The position numbers were made by a program, and so were the translations under genes. Under the pieces are notes generated by a model that made no database searches, was not told the DNA's origin, and saw nothing but the letters and a program-made list of their open reading frames with translations. Positions 19,920 through 28,468 of a stretch of DNA of 64,000 nucleotides are shown here, one piece after another; the stretch's first letter is position 1, and every line of letters starts with the position of its first letter. The DNA comes from Bradyrhizobium sp. CIAT3101 (GTDB taxonomy: Bacteria; Pseudomonadota; Alphaproteobacteria; Rhizobiales; Xanthobacteraceae): NCBI RefSeq assembly GCF_029714945.1, contig NZ_CP121634.1:7895001-7959000 (forward strand), written 5' to 3'.

Positions 19920-20169
19920 GATCGATGTCTCCGGATACGGTGTCGCCGTCTCAACGAGCGTGGGCCGCTCCGGGTTCCAGCGCTCGCCACGCGGCAACGA
20001 TTGAAATTCGTGCATGCGGATGCAAGCGCAATCCGCCATTGAATGGTGTGAACCCACGTACATTGCAGCGTGACCAATCGCTCGGTAGCCCGGTGTTTTC
20101 GCGGATTGATGGACCCGCGCGCCGGGCCATAGCGTTCCTCAATCCGTGGCCAATGAAGGCTGGAGCAGC

Positions 20170-20646
20170 ATGACGGTTGAAAAGTTGAACAGGCAACGCG
20201 TGCTGCATCTGCTCGATAATTTTGCGCGCGGCGACATCGAGGCGGCGCTGTCGTGCTGCACCGACGACGTCGACTTCCTCACCCACGCGCCGATCGACGT
20301 GCTGCCGCATATGGGCCCGCGCCACGGCAAGGCCGAGCTGCGCGAGCTTTGGCAGACGGTGTGGTCGCGCTATTCCGAGATCCGCTACAAGGCGCCGCAC
20401 GTCGTCGCCGACGGCGACGATGTCGCGACCTACCTGCACACCTATTTCACCAAGCGCAGCAACGGCCGCATCGTGCAGTTCGACATGGCGGTGTTTTATA
20501 CCTTCCGGAACGGACAGATCGCGCAGATCCGAGAGATCATCGATTCCTACGATCTGGTGCAGCAGGTGCTGGAGCGGGAGATCGGGCCGCTGATCACGCG
20601 GGCGGGGGTGGACGACATCGAGTACTGGGCACCGCCTCGCGCTTGA
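20170..20646 (+). CDS. SnoaL/NTF2-like protein, paralogue A
   Basis: 158 residues from ATG 20170, which is preceded by GGAGCAGC. It shows the cone-shaped NTF2 fold: an N-terminal helix pair, then HAPIDVLPHMGPRHGKAELRELWQTVW, then VQFDMAVFYTFRNGQIAQIREIIDSYDLVQQVL. Members act as ketosteroid isomerase-like or polyketide cyclase enzymes or as binding scaffolds. It is clearly related to the protein at 21180-21620: the blocks PID-x-P-x-G-x-R-x-GKA and IID-x-(Y/F)DLV are shared. Confidence 0.8.
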   Translation: MTVEKLNRQRVLHLLDNFARGDIEAALSCCTDDVDFLTHAPIDVLPHMGPRHGKAELRELWQTVWSRYSEIRYKAPHVVADGDDVATYLHTYFTKRSNGRIVQFDMAVFYTFRNGQIAQIREIIDSYDLVQQVLEREIGPLITRAGVDDIEYWAPPRA

Positions 20647-20715
20647 ACCTCCCTCACCGCTTCCCCGACTTATTCCTCGGGGCGTCATGCACGCCGGCTC
20701 TGGTGATGTTTGCCG

Positions 20716-20979
20716 ATGAAAGTCGCGTTGCTTGCAATCTTGGGGCTGTTCCTGGGGGCGTTGGGGGGAGCCGCGCTCGGCGTCGGCGCCGGACTCGCCT
20801 GGGTCGAGATCGCACAGACCACCAGCTTCGAAGGCTATAGCGGCATGCTGGTGTTCCTCACCTTCATGCCAGTGGGGGCTGCGATCGGCGGGATCGGCGG
20901 CGCCGCTCTCTTCGCCATGATGGCTATGCGCGACGATGCCATCGCGATCGAGCGGGAACCGGCACGCGGCCACGACTGA
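20716..20979 (+). CDS. Small membrane protein (87 aa)
   Basis: Starts MKVALLAILGLFLGALGGAALGVGAGLAW, a first Gly-rich helix, then a loop WVEIAQTTSFEGYSG and a second helix MLVFLTFMPVGAAIGGIGGAALFAMMAM. The repeated GxxxG pattern suggests tight helix packing. No named family. It stands between the two NTF2-like paralogues. Confidence 0.55.
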   Translation: MKVALLAILGLFLGALGGAALGVGAGLAWVEIAQTTSFEGYSGMLVFLTFMPVGAAIGGIGGAALFAMMAMRDDAIAIEREPARGHD

Positions 20980-21179
20980 TCGAACTCCGGTAAGATTACG
21001 GGGTTCTATTGTAAATCTCACACTTGGCGCTCACTTGTGCATTGCAAAAACGTGAATTGCGTTTTGGCCGAAATCCCGTATTTGTTCGCATACAAATGAG
21101 TTGACCGGCCCCGGGGCACATTGCGGTGCATGGGGTTGTTTTCCGTTTTTCTACAAACCCAGCGTCAGGACTGCCCAAA

Positions 21180-21620
21180 ATGACAGAGCACAGCCTCTGG
21201 CGTTTCTCGCGTGCGTTGCACCGCGCGATCAACGACCGGCATTTCGAGGACATCGAGGCCCTGATCGACGAGGACGTCGAATGGGCGATCTATGGCCCGA
21301 TCGACATGTTTCCGTTCCTGGGCGCGCGCCAGGGCAAGGCGGCCGTGCTCCAGGTCATCCGCCAGCTCGCCGACAATTTCCACGTCCGCCGCTTCGAGCG
21401 CGAGAGCATCATGCTGGGCGTCGATTCCGCCTCCTCGATGCTGCGCTATTCGCTCACGGCACTTGATTCCGACAAGCCGATCAGCTTGCGCGTCGCGCAG
21501 TTCGCCCAGTTCAGGGCGGACCGGCTCATCAGCATGCGCGTGCTGATCGACACCTTCGACCTGGTCGAGCAGGCACTCGGCCGCGCCATTCATCTGCCGA
21601 AGATGACCAGCGTCGGCTGA
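21180..21620 (+). CDS. SnoaL/NTF2-like protein, paralogue B
   Basis: 146 residues. ATG 21180 is chosen over an upstream in-frame ATG 21126 because the longer form adds only a poorly conserved extension. The core HFEDIEALIDEDVEWAIYGPIDMFPFLGARQGKAAVLQVIRQLADNF and VAQFAQFRADRLISMRVLIDTFDLVEQAL align end to end with paralogue A. The catalytic acid (Asp/Glu) positions are not conserved strictly, so a binding rather than enzymatic role is possible. Confidence 0.8.
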   Translation: MTEHSLWRFSRALHRAINDRHFEDIEALIDEDVEWAIYGPIDMFPFLGARQGKAAVLQVIRQLADNFHVRRFERESIMLGVDSASSMLRYSLTALDSDKPISLRVAQFAQFRADRLISMRVLIDTFDLVEQALGRAIHLPKMTSVG

Positions 21621-21865
21621 GGGGGACACCAACGGGCTCCGCAATTCGGGACCGATCGATTGATGCTTCCGCGACCTTGTCCTGGCCACCAGCCCCGCCG
21701 GATGCCGTCGTGGAAATGCTCGTCATCGGGCGCGCGCTTGCTCGCGCGGCCCGTTGGTTCGTTATTCTGAAGGCCCGGGCAGCTTCCAAACTGTCGCGGC
21801 ATGCGCCATAATTTCGCAACGTTAGCGCCGCATCCTGTGCGCGAACTGGGCTTGCGGGCAAGGCA

Positions 21866-22783
21866 ATGGAATTCACGACAGGTTTTGGCTGGACCCGGCT
21901 GCCGCTGGCGGCCGCGTTCATTTTCGGCTCTGTGCTGACGGCCCCGGCGCAAATCATCCCGCCCTTCTCCCCTCCCCCCGCTGCGACGGCGCCCGACGAG
22001 GAGGACGAGGTCGCGGAAGCCCCCAACGTCAATGACACCGACGTGCTCAAGGGCATCGACGTCGACAAGCTCGACTGGAGCCAGCTCGCCATCGACGCCG
22101 GCACGCTCAACGATATCATCGCCGCCAAGAAGCGCGCGCAGGCCGCCGCCAATAACGGCATGAACTGGTCGACCAACGCCAACGCCAACGGCTCCTCGGC
22201 CGTGACCGTGAAGCAGTCGGTGTCGTCGTTCTGGGACACCCGCGTCGGCGCCGACATGACGGTGGCGAAAGAGCCGACCACGATGTCGGAGCTGATGGCG
22301 CAGAAGGCCGCCAATGGCGGCAACCTGCCGCAATCCTCCGGCAGTGCCTGGGCCGCCGCGACCGCACCCGGCGCGGGCGCGGTCTGGGACAAGACCGCGG
22401 TGGAAGCGCGCGTCGATCCCGGCGCCGAGCAGAGCAAGCTCGGCGCATCGCTGACCAAATCGGTGCCGCTGTCGGGCGATTATTCGCTGACGCTCCAGAA
22501 CGGCTACAGCGTCAACCAGCAGGGCACGACGGCGCTGCCCGGCGTCGGCGGCCACATCACCCGAAACTACGAGACCGATCAGTCAGCCAAGGTGACCATT
22601 ACCGACACCGGCACCAGCATTACCGCCGGCCAGACCATGTCCACCACCGACGACAAATGGCTGCGCAAGGTCGGCGCCGAGCAGAAGCTGTTCGACAACG
22701 TCACCGTGTCCGGCTCGGTCGGCGAAACCTCGCAAGGCGCGATCAACAAGAGCCTGACCGCGGGCTTCAAGAAGAGCTGGTGA
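21866..22783 (+). CDS. Secreted Thr/Ser-rich protein of unknown function (305 aa)
   Basis: An N-terminal signal segment LPLAAAFIFGSVLTAPAQA-like (LAAAFIFGSVLTAPAQ) is followed by a Pro-rich acidic linker (PPFSPPPAATAPDEEDEVAE). The C-terminal 110 residues alternate polar and hydrophobic residues with many Thr/Ser (SLTLQNGYSVNQQG, KVTITDTGTSITAG, VTVSGSVGETSQG), as in outer-membrane beta-strands. I recognise no family. Confidence 0.6.
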   Translation: MEFTTGFGWTRLPLAAAFIFGSVLTAPAQIIPPFSPPPAATAPDEEDEVAEAPNVNDTDVLKGIDVDKLDWSQLAIDAGTLNDIIAAKKRAQAAANNGMNWSTNANANGSSAVTVKQSVSSFWDTRVGADMTVAKEPTTMSELMAQKAANGGNLPQSSGSAWAAATAPGAGAVWDKTAVEARVDPGAEQSKLGASLTKSVPLSGDYSLTLQNGYSVNQQGTTALPGVGGHITRNYETDQSAKVTITDTGTSITAGQTMSTTDDKWLRKVGAEQKLFDNVTVSGSVGETSQGAINKSLTAGFKKSW

Positions 22784-22955
22784 GCTTTCTTAGGAATCCC
22801 GTAACCATACGCCACGGCAAAACCCCCGAATGGTCCGCCCTTGCCGCATCTCGGCCCCTTTGCGGTCAAAATCGGACGCCCTGATGCACCGGCCTGACAC
22901 ATATCGTCGTGCGGGGGACACTCGCGCTGCGCTCAACGCGAACAGGGGAATAACG

Positions 22956-23387
22956 ATGAACGCCATGCGTCCGGAAAAGACCGAGACCACCACCGCCGAG
23001 ACCGAGACGGTCGACACCAACCTCGCTGCCGTGACGGAAGTCGAAGCCGGCATCCGCGATTTCGTCCGCAACGACATCGCCTATCTGCGCCGGCCGGCCG
23101 CGGCCACCACGACCGACGCGCCGCCGCTCGATCCGAGCGCGGAGGCCACCGTCACCAACGTCAACTCGCTGATCCAGCGCGTCGCCGGCACCTCGCTTGC
23201 CGAGATCGAGAATCTGATCTCCGAGCTCGAGAGCCTGCGCGACCTGCTTCATGCCGAAGGCCAGCGCGTCCAGCGCGAGATCTCGGGCTACGCCCAGCTC
23301 AGCCAGGCCGCGATGAAGTCGACCCGCATGATCGCCGACAACGTCGCCCAGTGGAAGCGCGCCGCCGACGGCCTGCGCAACAGCTGA
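22956..23387 (+). CDS. Conserved hypothetical helical protein (143 aa)
   Basis: ATG 22956 follows AGGGGAATAACG. The Thr/Glu-rich start (KTETTTAETETVDTN) leads into a predicted coiled coil: VNSLIQRVAGTSLAEIENLISELESLRDLLHAEGQRVQREISGYAQL. No transmembrane helix or signal. Such proteins in Bradyrhizobium are annotated as hypothetical; oligomerisation through the coiled coil is likely. A terminator hairpin follows 23 bp after the stop. Confidence 0.6.
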   Translation: MNAMRPEKTETTTAETETVDTNLAAVTEVEAGIRDFVRNDIAYLRRPAAATTTDAPPLDPSAEATVTNVNSLIQRVAGTSLAEIENLISELESLRDLLHAEGQRVQREISGYAQLSQAAMKSTRMIADNVAQWKRAADGLRNS

Positions 23388-23410
23388 TCGCACGTACCAA
23401 GCATCACCAG

Positions 23411-23442
23411 CCGCCGCGCTCCGGAAGGGGCGCGGCGGTTTT
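23411..23442 (+). terminator. Rho-independent terminator
   Basis: CCGCCGCGC (23411-23419) pairs with GCGCGGCGG (23430-23438) and is followed by TTTT. It lies right after the helical protein gene. Confidence 0.75.
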
Positions 23443-23490
23443 GATTCTGGAAACGTGAGGAGCGTGCACACGCTTCACACGAAAGGCGTC

Positions 23491-23531
23491 ATCACCCGCC
23501 TTGTGCGCAATTGCGCACTGGGGCGGGTGAT
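23491..23531. repeat. Inverted repeat with TGCGCAATTGCGCA core, copy 2
   Basis: Outer arms ATCACCCGCC (23491-23500) and GGCGGGTGAT (23522-23531) flank the 14-bp palindrome TGCGCAATTGCGCA. This is a Bradyrhizobium-type intergenic element; the core also occurs at 18837-18854. Confidence 0.65.
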
Positions 23532-23680
23532 CCAGTATTCCAGAGACAACAGTGACTGAACCGAGAAGCCGCGGCGTACCGGATGCCCCGGTCGAGCCAG
23601 CGGTTTGAACCCACCGCCCATCCCCGCCGACCAATGCCTAGCGCCCGCAGCCTTGCGGCCGGGCCTCGGGGACATCTCAA

Positions 23681-23818
23681 ATGGAAAGCATTCGGCCCGA
23701 TAACACGGACCCGATACCGCTGCGGCCCGCGCCGAACCAGTTCGGGACCATCATGCTGCGCTTTATCGGGCTGCTGGCGGTTGCGATCGCGATCTTGGCG
23801 TTCGTCTATAGCCGCTGA
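23681..23818 (+). CDS. Very small membrane protein (45 aa)
   Basis: A 46-codon frame with GGGGA 9 nt before the ATG. The soluble start MESIRPDNTDPIPLRPAPNQ leads into one hydrophobic helix (IMLRFIGLLAVAIAILAFVY). Codon use is GC-rich at third positions as in neighbours. No homologue is known to me; the Pro-rich segment plus C-terminal anchor is a recurrent design. Confidence 0.5.
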   Translation: MESIRPDNTDPIPLRPAPNQFGTIMLRFIGLLAVAIAILAFVYSR

Positions 23819-23883
23819 GAGCGGAGGCCGTATCGCGGCCCCACGCGGAGGCCACTTCGCGGCCCCGCGGAGTTAACGAGTGC

Positions 23884-24030
23884 TTAACGGCTCGCGTCGA
23901 CCGTGGAGGCTTCCAGGGTGTAGGCGCCGTCGGCGTAGCCCTTCACCACCATGCCGGCGATCAGCATCACGGCCAGCGTCGCGGTAGCGAAGATAAATCC
24001 GACCAGCTTGAGTGCGCCGCGGTCTGCCAT
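23884..24030 (-). CDS. Very small membrane protein (48 aa)
   Basis: ATG 24030 follows AGGGGACGAGAACA. Residues 8-29 form a helix (LVGFIFATATLAVMLIAGMVV), then a short periplasmic tail. The TAA stop at 23884-23886 is part of a TTAA-N7-TTAA sequence. Function is unknown. Confidence 0.5.
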   Translation of the reverse strand: MADRGALKLVGFIFATATLAVMLIAGMVVKGYADGAYTLEASTVDASR

Positions 24031-24246
24031 TGTTCTCGTCCCCTGTACTCTGCCCAGTTTGTTCAAATAGACAGCGACAGGTTCATAATTGGTTAGCAAC
24101 TCGATGGTTCCGGTTAACTGCTTCGCAACGACCGGCCATCTCGGACAGGCTTATGCCAGCCGCCCGGAATCGCGTCCATAGCGCGCGGGCAACACCTGCG
24201 CGCTGATTTCTGCGCGCTGATTTCGGCCGTTCATTCTGGAACTGGT

Positions 24247-24726
24247 CTAAGCGCCCTTCCGCATCGGCACGAAGGCCGAAGCGGTGATGGAATAGACCTC
24301 TTCGCCACGCTGGTTGGTTCCTGTGGTGCGGGCGGTCAGGATGCCCCAGCCGGGACGCGAGGCGGAGCTACGCTTGTCGATGACGACGCTGGAATAGCTG
24401 ATGGTGTCGCCGGCCAGTACCGGCTTGATCCAGCGCAGGTCGCGAAAGCCCGGTGACGGCCCCCACACCGCAACCTCCTCGCCGCGCGCCACAGCCTCCC
24501 GCGCCAGGCGCTGGCCGTCGGCGACAAGCAGGCTCATGCAGGCCGAGCCGACATGCCAGCCGGACGCAGCTAACCCGCCGAACAGCGAGTTCTTGCCCTC
24601 CTCCTCGTCGAGGTGGAAGCGCTGCGGATCGAACTTCGCGGCAAAGGTCTTGATGGAGTCCGCCGTGAAATTGTAGCTGCCGATGTCGCGGCGATGGCCG
24701 ATCTCGATGTCTTCGAAGAACCGCAT
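24247..24726 (-). CDS. MaoC family hydratase, second gene of pair
   Basis: 159 residues of hotdog fold with the MaoC signature: TFAAKFDPQRFHLDEE and GWHVGSACMSLLVAD. Family members hydrate enoyl-CoA or form (R)-hydroxyacyl-CoA dehydratase dimers. The start ATG (24726) overlaps the stop of the upstream MaoC gene (ATGA), so the two are one operon, probably one heteromeric enzyme. Confidence 0.85.
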   Translation of the reverse strand: MRFFEDIEIGHRRDIGSYNFTADSIKTFAAKFDPQRFHLDEEEGKNSLFGGLAASGWHVGSACMSLLVADGQRLAREAVARGEEVAVWGPSPGFRDLRWIKPVLAGDTISYSSVVIDKRSSASRPGWGILTARTTGTNQRGEEVYSITASAFVPMRKGA

Positions 24727-25178
24727 CAGACCGCTCCCGCGCGCCGCTCGATCAGGATCGGCGAGGTCATCTCGCACAGCGCTTCGCCCCTGGCGTTGCG
24801 TATCGTGCATTTGAACTTGACGATGCCGAGGTTCGGCCTGCTCTTCGAAGTCCGGGCTTCCACGACGTCGACGTCGAGCGTGAGGTCGTCGCCGGGTCGA
24901 AGCGGGGACAGCCAGCGCACCTCGTCGACGCCGGGCGACCCCAGCGACGCGGCGCGCGTGATGAAACCGTCGGCCATCATCCGCATCATCAGCGAGCAGA
25001 GGTGCCAGCCCGAGCCGGACAGGCCGCGCAGCATGCTTTTGCCGGCGGCCTCCTCGTCCAGATGCATCGGTTGCGGATCGAACTCGGCGGCGAAAGCCAG
25101 GATCTCGTCGCGGGTGACATGGCGCGGGCCGAACGTTCCATACCGGCCGGTCGGGAAATCTTCGAAGGTCAGGGTCAT
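24726..25178 (-). CDS. MaoC family hydratase, first gene of pair
   Basis: 150 residues. Same fold as its neighbour: AFAAEFDPQPMHLDEEAAGKSMLRGLSGSGWHLCSLMMRMMADG. The catalytic Asp-x(4)-His hydratase pattern (FDPQPMH) is present. The two proteins share about the first 90 residues, so they arose by duplication. Hydratase 2-like heterodimers of MaoC subunits are known elsewhere; substrate unknown. Confidence 0.85.
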   Translation of the reverse strand: MTLTFEDFPTGRYGTFGPRHVTRDEILAFAAEFDPQPMHLDEEAAGKSMLRGLSGSGWHLCSLMMRMMADGFITRAASLGSPGVDEVRWLSPLRPGDDLTLDVDVVEARTSKSRPNLGIVKFKCTIRNARGEALCEMTSPILIERRAGAV

Positions 25179-25337
25179 CTTGGGAATGCTTTGCGGGAAT
25201 GACAGATTGTGGCCGCACTTTGCGGCAATCTCAACCCGCCGGCCCGCATGGCTCGTGCTACATTCGGCGAGTCGGGCCGAACCAGCCTCATTGTTCGATT
25301 GGCGCGGCCGGGGGCGCGATCTGCCCGGGGGAGAGAG

Positions 25338-25634
25338 ATGTTTTCATTCAACGATCTGTTTCAATGGGACCGCTTCATCACGCCGACGATCATCAAGACC
25401 TTCTACTGGCTGGTGATCGGCGTGATCTGCCTGTTCGGGCTTTCCGGAATCTTTGCCGGTCTCACCGCGATGGCGATCAGCCCGTTCGCCGGCTTCCTGG
25501 TCGTGCTGGAATCGATCGCGGGTGTCGTCGTCGGAATCGTGTTCTCGCGCATCGCCGCGGAATTGATCCTGATCGTGTTCCGCATCAACGAGCATCTCGG
25601 TGCGATCCGGGATCAGGGCGGCGGGGCGCGCTGA
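25338..25634 (+). CDS. DUF4282 domain membrane protein
   Basis: 98 residues from ATG 25338 (GGGGGAGAGAG upstream). Two hydrophobic helices, IIKTFYWLVIGVICLFGLSGIFAGL and FAGFLVVLESIAGVVVGIVFSRIAAELILIVF, match DUF4282, a small inner-membrane family of unknown role with a characteristic N-terminal FLFDWDRF-like motif (here FQWDRFITPTIIK). Confidence 0.75.
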   Translation: MFSFNDLFQWDRFITPTIIKTFYWLVIGVICLFGLSGIFAGLTAMAISPFAGFLVVLESIAGVVVGIVFSRIAAELILIVFRINEHLGAIRDQGGGAR

Positions 25635-25642
25635 GGCGCCCC
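25623..25642. terminator. Hairpin between DUF4282 gene and ychF
   Basis: GGGGCGC (25623-25629) pairs with GCGCCCC (25636-25642) over a 6-nt loop that contains the TGA stop. There is no T-run. Convergent genes on both sides make a shared terminator likely. Confidence 0.35.
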
Positions 25643-25652
25643 TCTCCGCGAC

Positions 25653-26750
25653 TTACGTATTGAACCGGAAATGCATCACGTCGCCGTCGGCGACGACATA
25701 TTCCTTGCCTTCGAGGCGCAGCTTGCCGGCATCGCGGGCGCCGGCTTCGCCGTTCAGCGCGACGTAGTCCTCATACGCGATCGTCTCGGCGCGGATGAAG
25801 CCCTTCTCGAAATCGGTGTGGATCACACCGGCGGCGCCCGGCGCCTTGGTACCGCGATAGATGGTCCAGGCGCGCGCTTCCTTCGGTCCGACCGTGAAAT
25901 AGGTGATGAGGTCGAGCAGCGTGTAGCCGGCGCGGATCAGGCGATCGAGGCCGGCCTCTTCGAGACCCAGCGTCTCCAGGAAGTCGGTGCGCTCCTCGCG
26001 CGAGATCGTGGCGATCTCGGATTCGATCTTGGCGGAGATGACGACGGCAACCGCGCCTTCCTTGGCGGCCTGGTCCTGCACCGCCTTCGAGAACGAATTG
26101 CCGGTGGCAGCCGAACCTTCCTCGACGTTGCAGACATAGAGCACGGGCTTGGACGACAGCAGGCCGAGCATGCCGAAGGCGCGCTCTTCCTCCGCCTTGC
26201 GCTCGACGAGGCGCGCGGGCTTGCCCTCGCGCAACAGCACCAGCGTGCGGTTGACGAGGTCGAGCTGCTCCTTGGCGTCCTTGTCGTTGCCCTTGGCCTT
26301 CTTGGTGAGGTTGTCGACGCGCTTCTCGAGGCTGTCGAGGTCGGCCAGCATCAGCTCGGTCTCGATGGTCTCGATATCGGCGAGTGGCGCGATCTTGCCC
26401 TCGACATGGGTGATGTCGGAATCTTCAAAGCAGCGCACGACATGCGCGATGGCGTCGACCTCGCGGATGTTGGCGAGGAACTGGTTGCCGAGGCCTTCGC
26501 CCTTGGAGGCGCCGCGCACGAGGCCGGCGATGTCGACGAAAGTCAGCCGGGTCGGAATGATCTGCGCCGATTTGGCGATCGCCGACAGCTTGTCGAGCCG
26601 CGGATCGGGTACCGCGACCTCGCCGACATTCGGCTCGATGGTGCAGAACGGATAGTTCGCGGCCTGCGCCGCGGCCGTCTCGGTCAGCGCATTGAACAAG
26701 GTCGACTTGCCGACATTGGGCAATCCGACGATTCCGCATTTGAATCCCAC
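25653..26750 (-). CDS. ychF: Redox-regulated ATPase YchF (Obg family)
   Basis: 365 residues. G1 motif GLPNVGKST (residues 9-17), G3 DIAGLVRGASKGEGLG, and NxxE in place of the NKxD (CNVEEGS), which explains ATP rather than GTP preference in this family. The C-terminal TGS-like domain closes with ADGDVMHFRFNT. YchF binds ribosomes and modulates stress and oxidative responses. It is followed by pth with a 5-bp gap (on the minus strand pth comes first), forming an operon with rplY. Confidence 0.96.
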   Translation of the reverse strand: MGFKCGIVGLPNVGKSTLFNALTETAAAQAANYPFCTIEPNVGEVAVPDPRLDKLSAIAKSAQIIPTRLTFVDIAGLVRGASKGEGLGNQFLANIREVDAIAHVVRCFEDSDITHVEGKIAPLADIETIETELMLADLDSLEKRVDNLTKKAKGNDKDAKEQLDLVNRTLVLLREGKPARLVERKAEEERAFGMLGLLSSKPVLYVCNVEEGSAATGNSFSKAVQDQAAKEGAVAVVISAKIESEIATISREERTDFLETLGLEEAGLDRLIRAGYTLLDLITYFTVGPKEARAWTIYRGTKAPGAAGVIHTDFEKGFIRAETIAYEDYVALNGEAGARDAGKLRLEGKEYVVADGDVMHFRFNT

Positions 26751-26755
26751 GAGCG

Positions 26756-27361
26756 TTATTCCTTGCCGTTCTCGTCCTTGGTCAAAAATCCCTTCGCCTG
26801 CATCGCGAGATGCACCCTGTTGGCGAAGGTCGCGTCCGTGCCTTTGACGATCAGCGCGGCATGCTCGGCCACCGCATCGCAGAGCGTCGTCACCCAGTCG
26901 CTGTCGGCCTTGGCGAAGTCGGACAGCACATGGCCGTGCACCATCTCCTTGACGCCGGGATGACCGATGCCGAGCCGCACCCGGCGATACTCGTTGCCGA
27001 TATGCGCGGAGATCGAGCGCAGGCCGTTATGCCCGGCGATGCCGCCGCCGATCTTCACCCGCACCTTGCCCGGCGGCAGTTCGAGCTCGTCGTGAAACAC
27101 CGTGGTGTCGCCCGGCGCGATCTTGAAGAAGCTCGCCGCCTCCTGAACGCTGCGGCCGGAGTCGTTCATAAAGGTCGTCGGCTTGAGCAGGATGATGCGC
27201 TCCGTGCCGAGCGCGCCTTCCGAGGTCTCGCCCTGAAAGCGACGGCGCCATGGTGCGAAACCATGACGCCGCGCAATCTCGTCGACGGCCATGAAGCCGA
27301 TATTGTGCCGGTTACGTGCGTATTTCGCGCCGGGATTGCCGAGCCCAACAAAGAGTCGCAT
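26756..27361 (-). CDS. pth: Peptidyl-tRNA hydrolase
   Basis: 201 residues. It cleaves the ester between peptide and tRNA in dropped-off peptidyl-tRNAs. Conserved catalytic and binding residues are visible: N9 and H19 in [19 protein letters not shown], Asp in [16 protein letters not shown], and the tRNA-binding [12 protein letters not shown] and RLGIGHPG. It sits between rplY and ychF in the same direction, the standard rplY-pth-ychF order. Confidence 0.96.
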   Translation of the reverse strand: MRLFVGLGNPGAKYARNRHNIGFMAVDEIARRHGFAPWRRRFQGETSEGALGTERIILLKPTTFMNDSGRSVQEAASFFKIAPGDTTVFHDELELPPGKVRVKIGGGIAGHNGLRSISAHIGNEYRRVRLGIGHPGVKEMVHGHVLSDFAKADSDWVTTLCDAVAEHAALIVKGTDATFANRVHLAMQAKGFLTKDENGKE

Positions 27362-27422
27362 GACGCGGCGCGCCCCTCAGCCAGCACGCGGTCAGCGACC
27401 GCGCGCCAGCTTCTCTGAGAGA

Positions 27423-28148
27423 TTACTTCTTCTTGTCGCCGCCGGCCGGAGCCTTGGCAGCCGCCGCCGGAGCAGCAGCACCCGCCGCCGGAGCAGCACC
27501 TGCCGCCGGGGCAGCAGCACCTGCCGCCGGAGCCGCGCCACCAGCAGCAGCCGCAGCCGCGGCCTTCTGCTCTTCGGCGTAGCCGGACGGCGGCACGATG
27601 GTGACGAGGGTCGCGTCCTCGCGGGTCAGCGCCTTAACGCCGGCCGGAAGCGTGACGTCCGACAGATGCAGCGAGTGACCGATTTCCAGCGCGCCGACGT
27701 CGGCCTCGATGTACTGCGGGATGCTCTCGACGCCGCATTCGAGCTCGATCGCGTGGGCGACGATGTTGACGGTGCCGCCGCGCTTCACGCCGGGCGAACC
27801 TTCAGCCTTCACGACATGCAGCGGGACGCTGATGCGGATGGTGGCGCCTTCGCCGAGACGCATGAAGTCGACGTGGATCGGGAAATCCTTGACCGGATCA
27901 AGATGGTAGTCGCGCGGAATGACGCGGTGCTTCTTGCCGTCGAGCTCGACGTCCACCAGCGTGGTCAGGAACCGGCCCGCGAGGATGCGCTGGCGCAGTT
28001 CACGATCATCAACCGAGATCGGGAGCGGGGGCTGGTTGTTACCATAGATCACTCCGGGTACGCGCCCGGCGCGACGCTCAGCCCGGGCGGCCCCCTTGCC
28101 GCTCTTCGGACGTGCGGTCGCCTTCAATTCCTTGACGGTCGTCGCCAT
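27423..28148 (-). CDS. rplY: 50S ribosomal protein L25/Ctc
   Basis: 241 residues. The L25 domain (KATARPKSGKGAARAERRAGRVPGVIYG, residues 8-36) binds 5S rRNA, and the CTC domain follows (residues 100-190). The last 50 residues form a low-complexity Ala/Pro/Gly tail encoded by a tandem DNA repeat at about 27461-27550. The tail is longer than in most relatives and is probably disordered. First gene of the rplY-pth-ychF unit. Confidence 0.95.
   Translation of the reverse strand: MATTVKELKATARPKSGKGAARAERRAGRVPGVIYGNNQPPLPISVDDRELRQRILAGRFLTTLVDVELDGKKHRVIPRDYHLDPVKDFPIHVDFMRLGEGATIRISVPLHVVKAEGSPGVKRGGTVNIVAHAIELECGVESIPQYIEADVGALEIGHSLHLSDVTLPAGVKALTREDATLVTIVPPSGYAEEQKAAAAAAAGGAAPAAGAAAPAAGAAPAAGAAAPAAAAKAPAGGDKKK
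27461..27550 (-). repeat. Tandem GCCGCCGG(A/G)GCAGCA-type repeat inside rplY
   Basis: The segment repeats the triplet-based unit CCTGCCGCCGGAGCAGCA about four times with small changes and codes for AAPAAGA blocks. Slippage at such a repeat would keep the frame if it moves by multiples of three. Confidence 0.6.
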
Positions 28149-28305
28149 AGTCTAAGTCCTTGTTTTTGCAAAAGTTAATGGGCCGCAGCGCGGCCCATGG
28201 CATCGTTCGCAGCAAGCCTCCAGGGGTGCGGGGGCCACGAACTGGCGGGCTTTTACCCGGAAGATGCAGAAATGACAAGGAGAATGGGCGGGCGGCCCGG
28301 GTTCC

Positions 28306-28458
28306 TACCCTCCCTGGAGGGGGAGGGTCGGCGCGTAGCGCCGGGGTGGGGTGACAGTCCATCCATTGAAGCGGTGCCCGAGTGGAGAGATCACCCCACC
28401 CCGCAGCGCATTCCGCTGCGCTCCATACGCTGCGACCCTCCCCCTCCAGGGGAGGGTA
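28306..28458. repeat. Large inverted repeat with TACCCTCC arms
   Basis: Arms: TACCCTCCCTGGAGGGG.. (28306-28330) and its inverse ..CCCCTCCAGGGGAGGGTA (28433-28458), with an inner GGGGTGGGGTGA / TCACCCCACCCC pair. It fills most of the 320-bp space between rplY and the ubiK-like gene. A related palindrome is the target of the insertion sequence at 46134. Confidence 0.75.
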
Positions 28459-28468
28459 AGAAGAGCGA

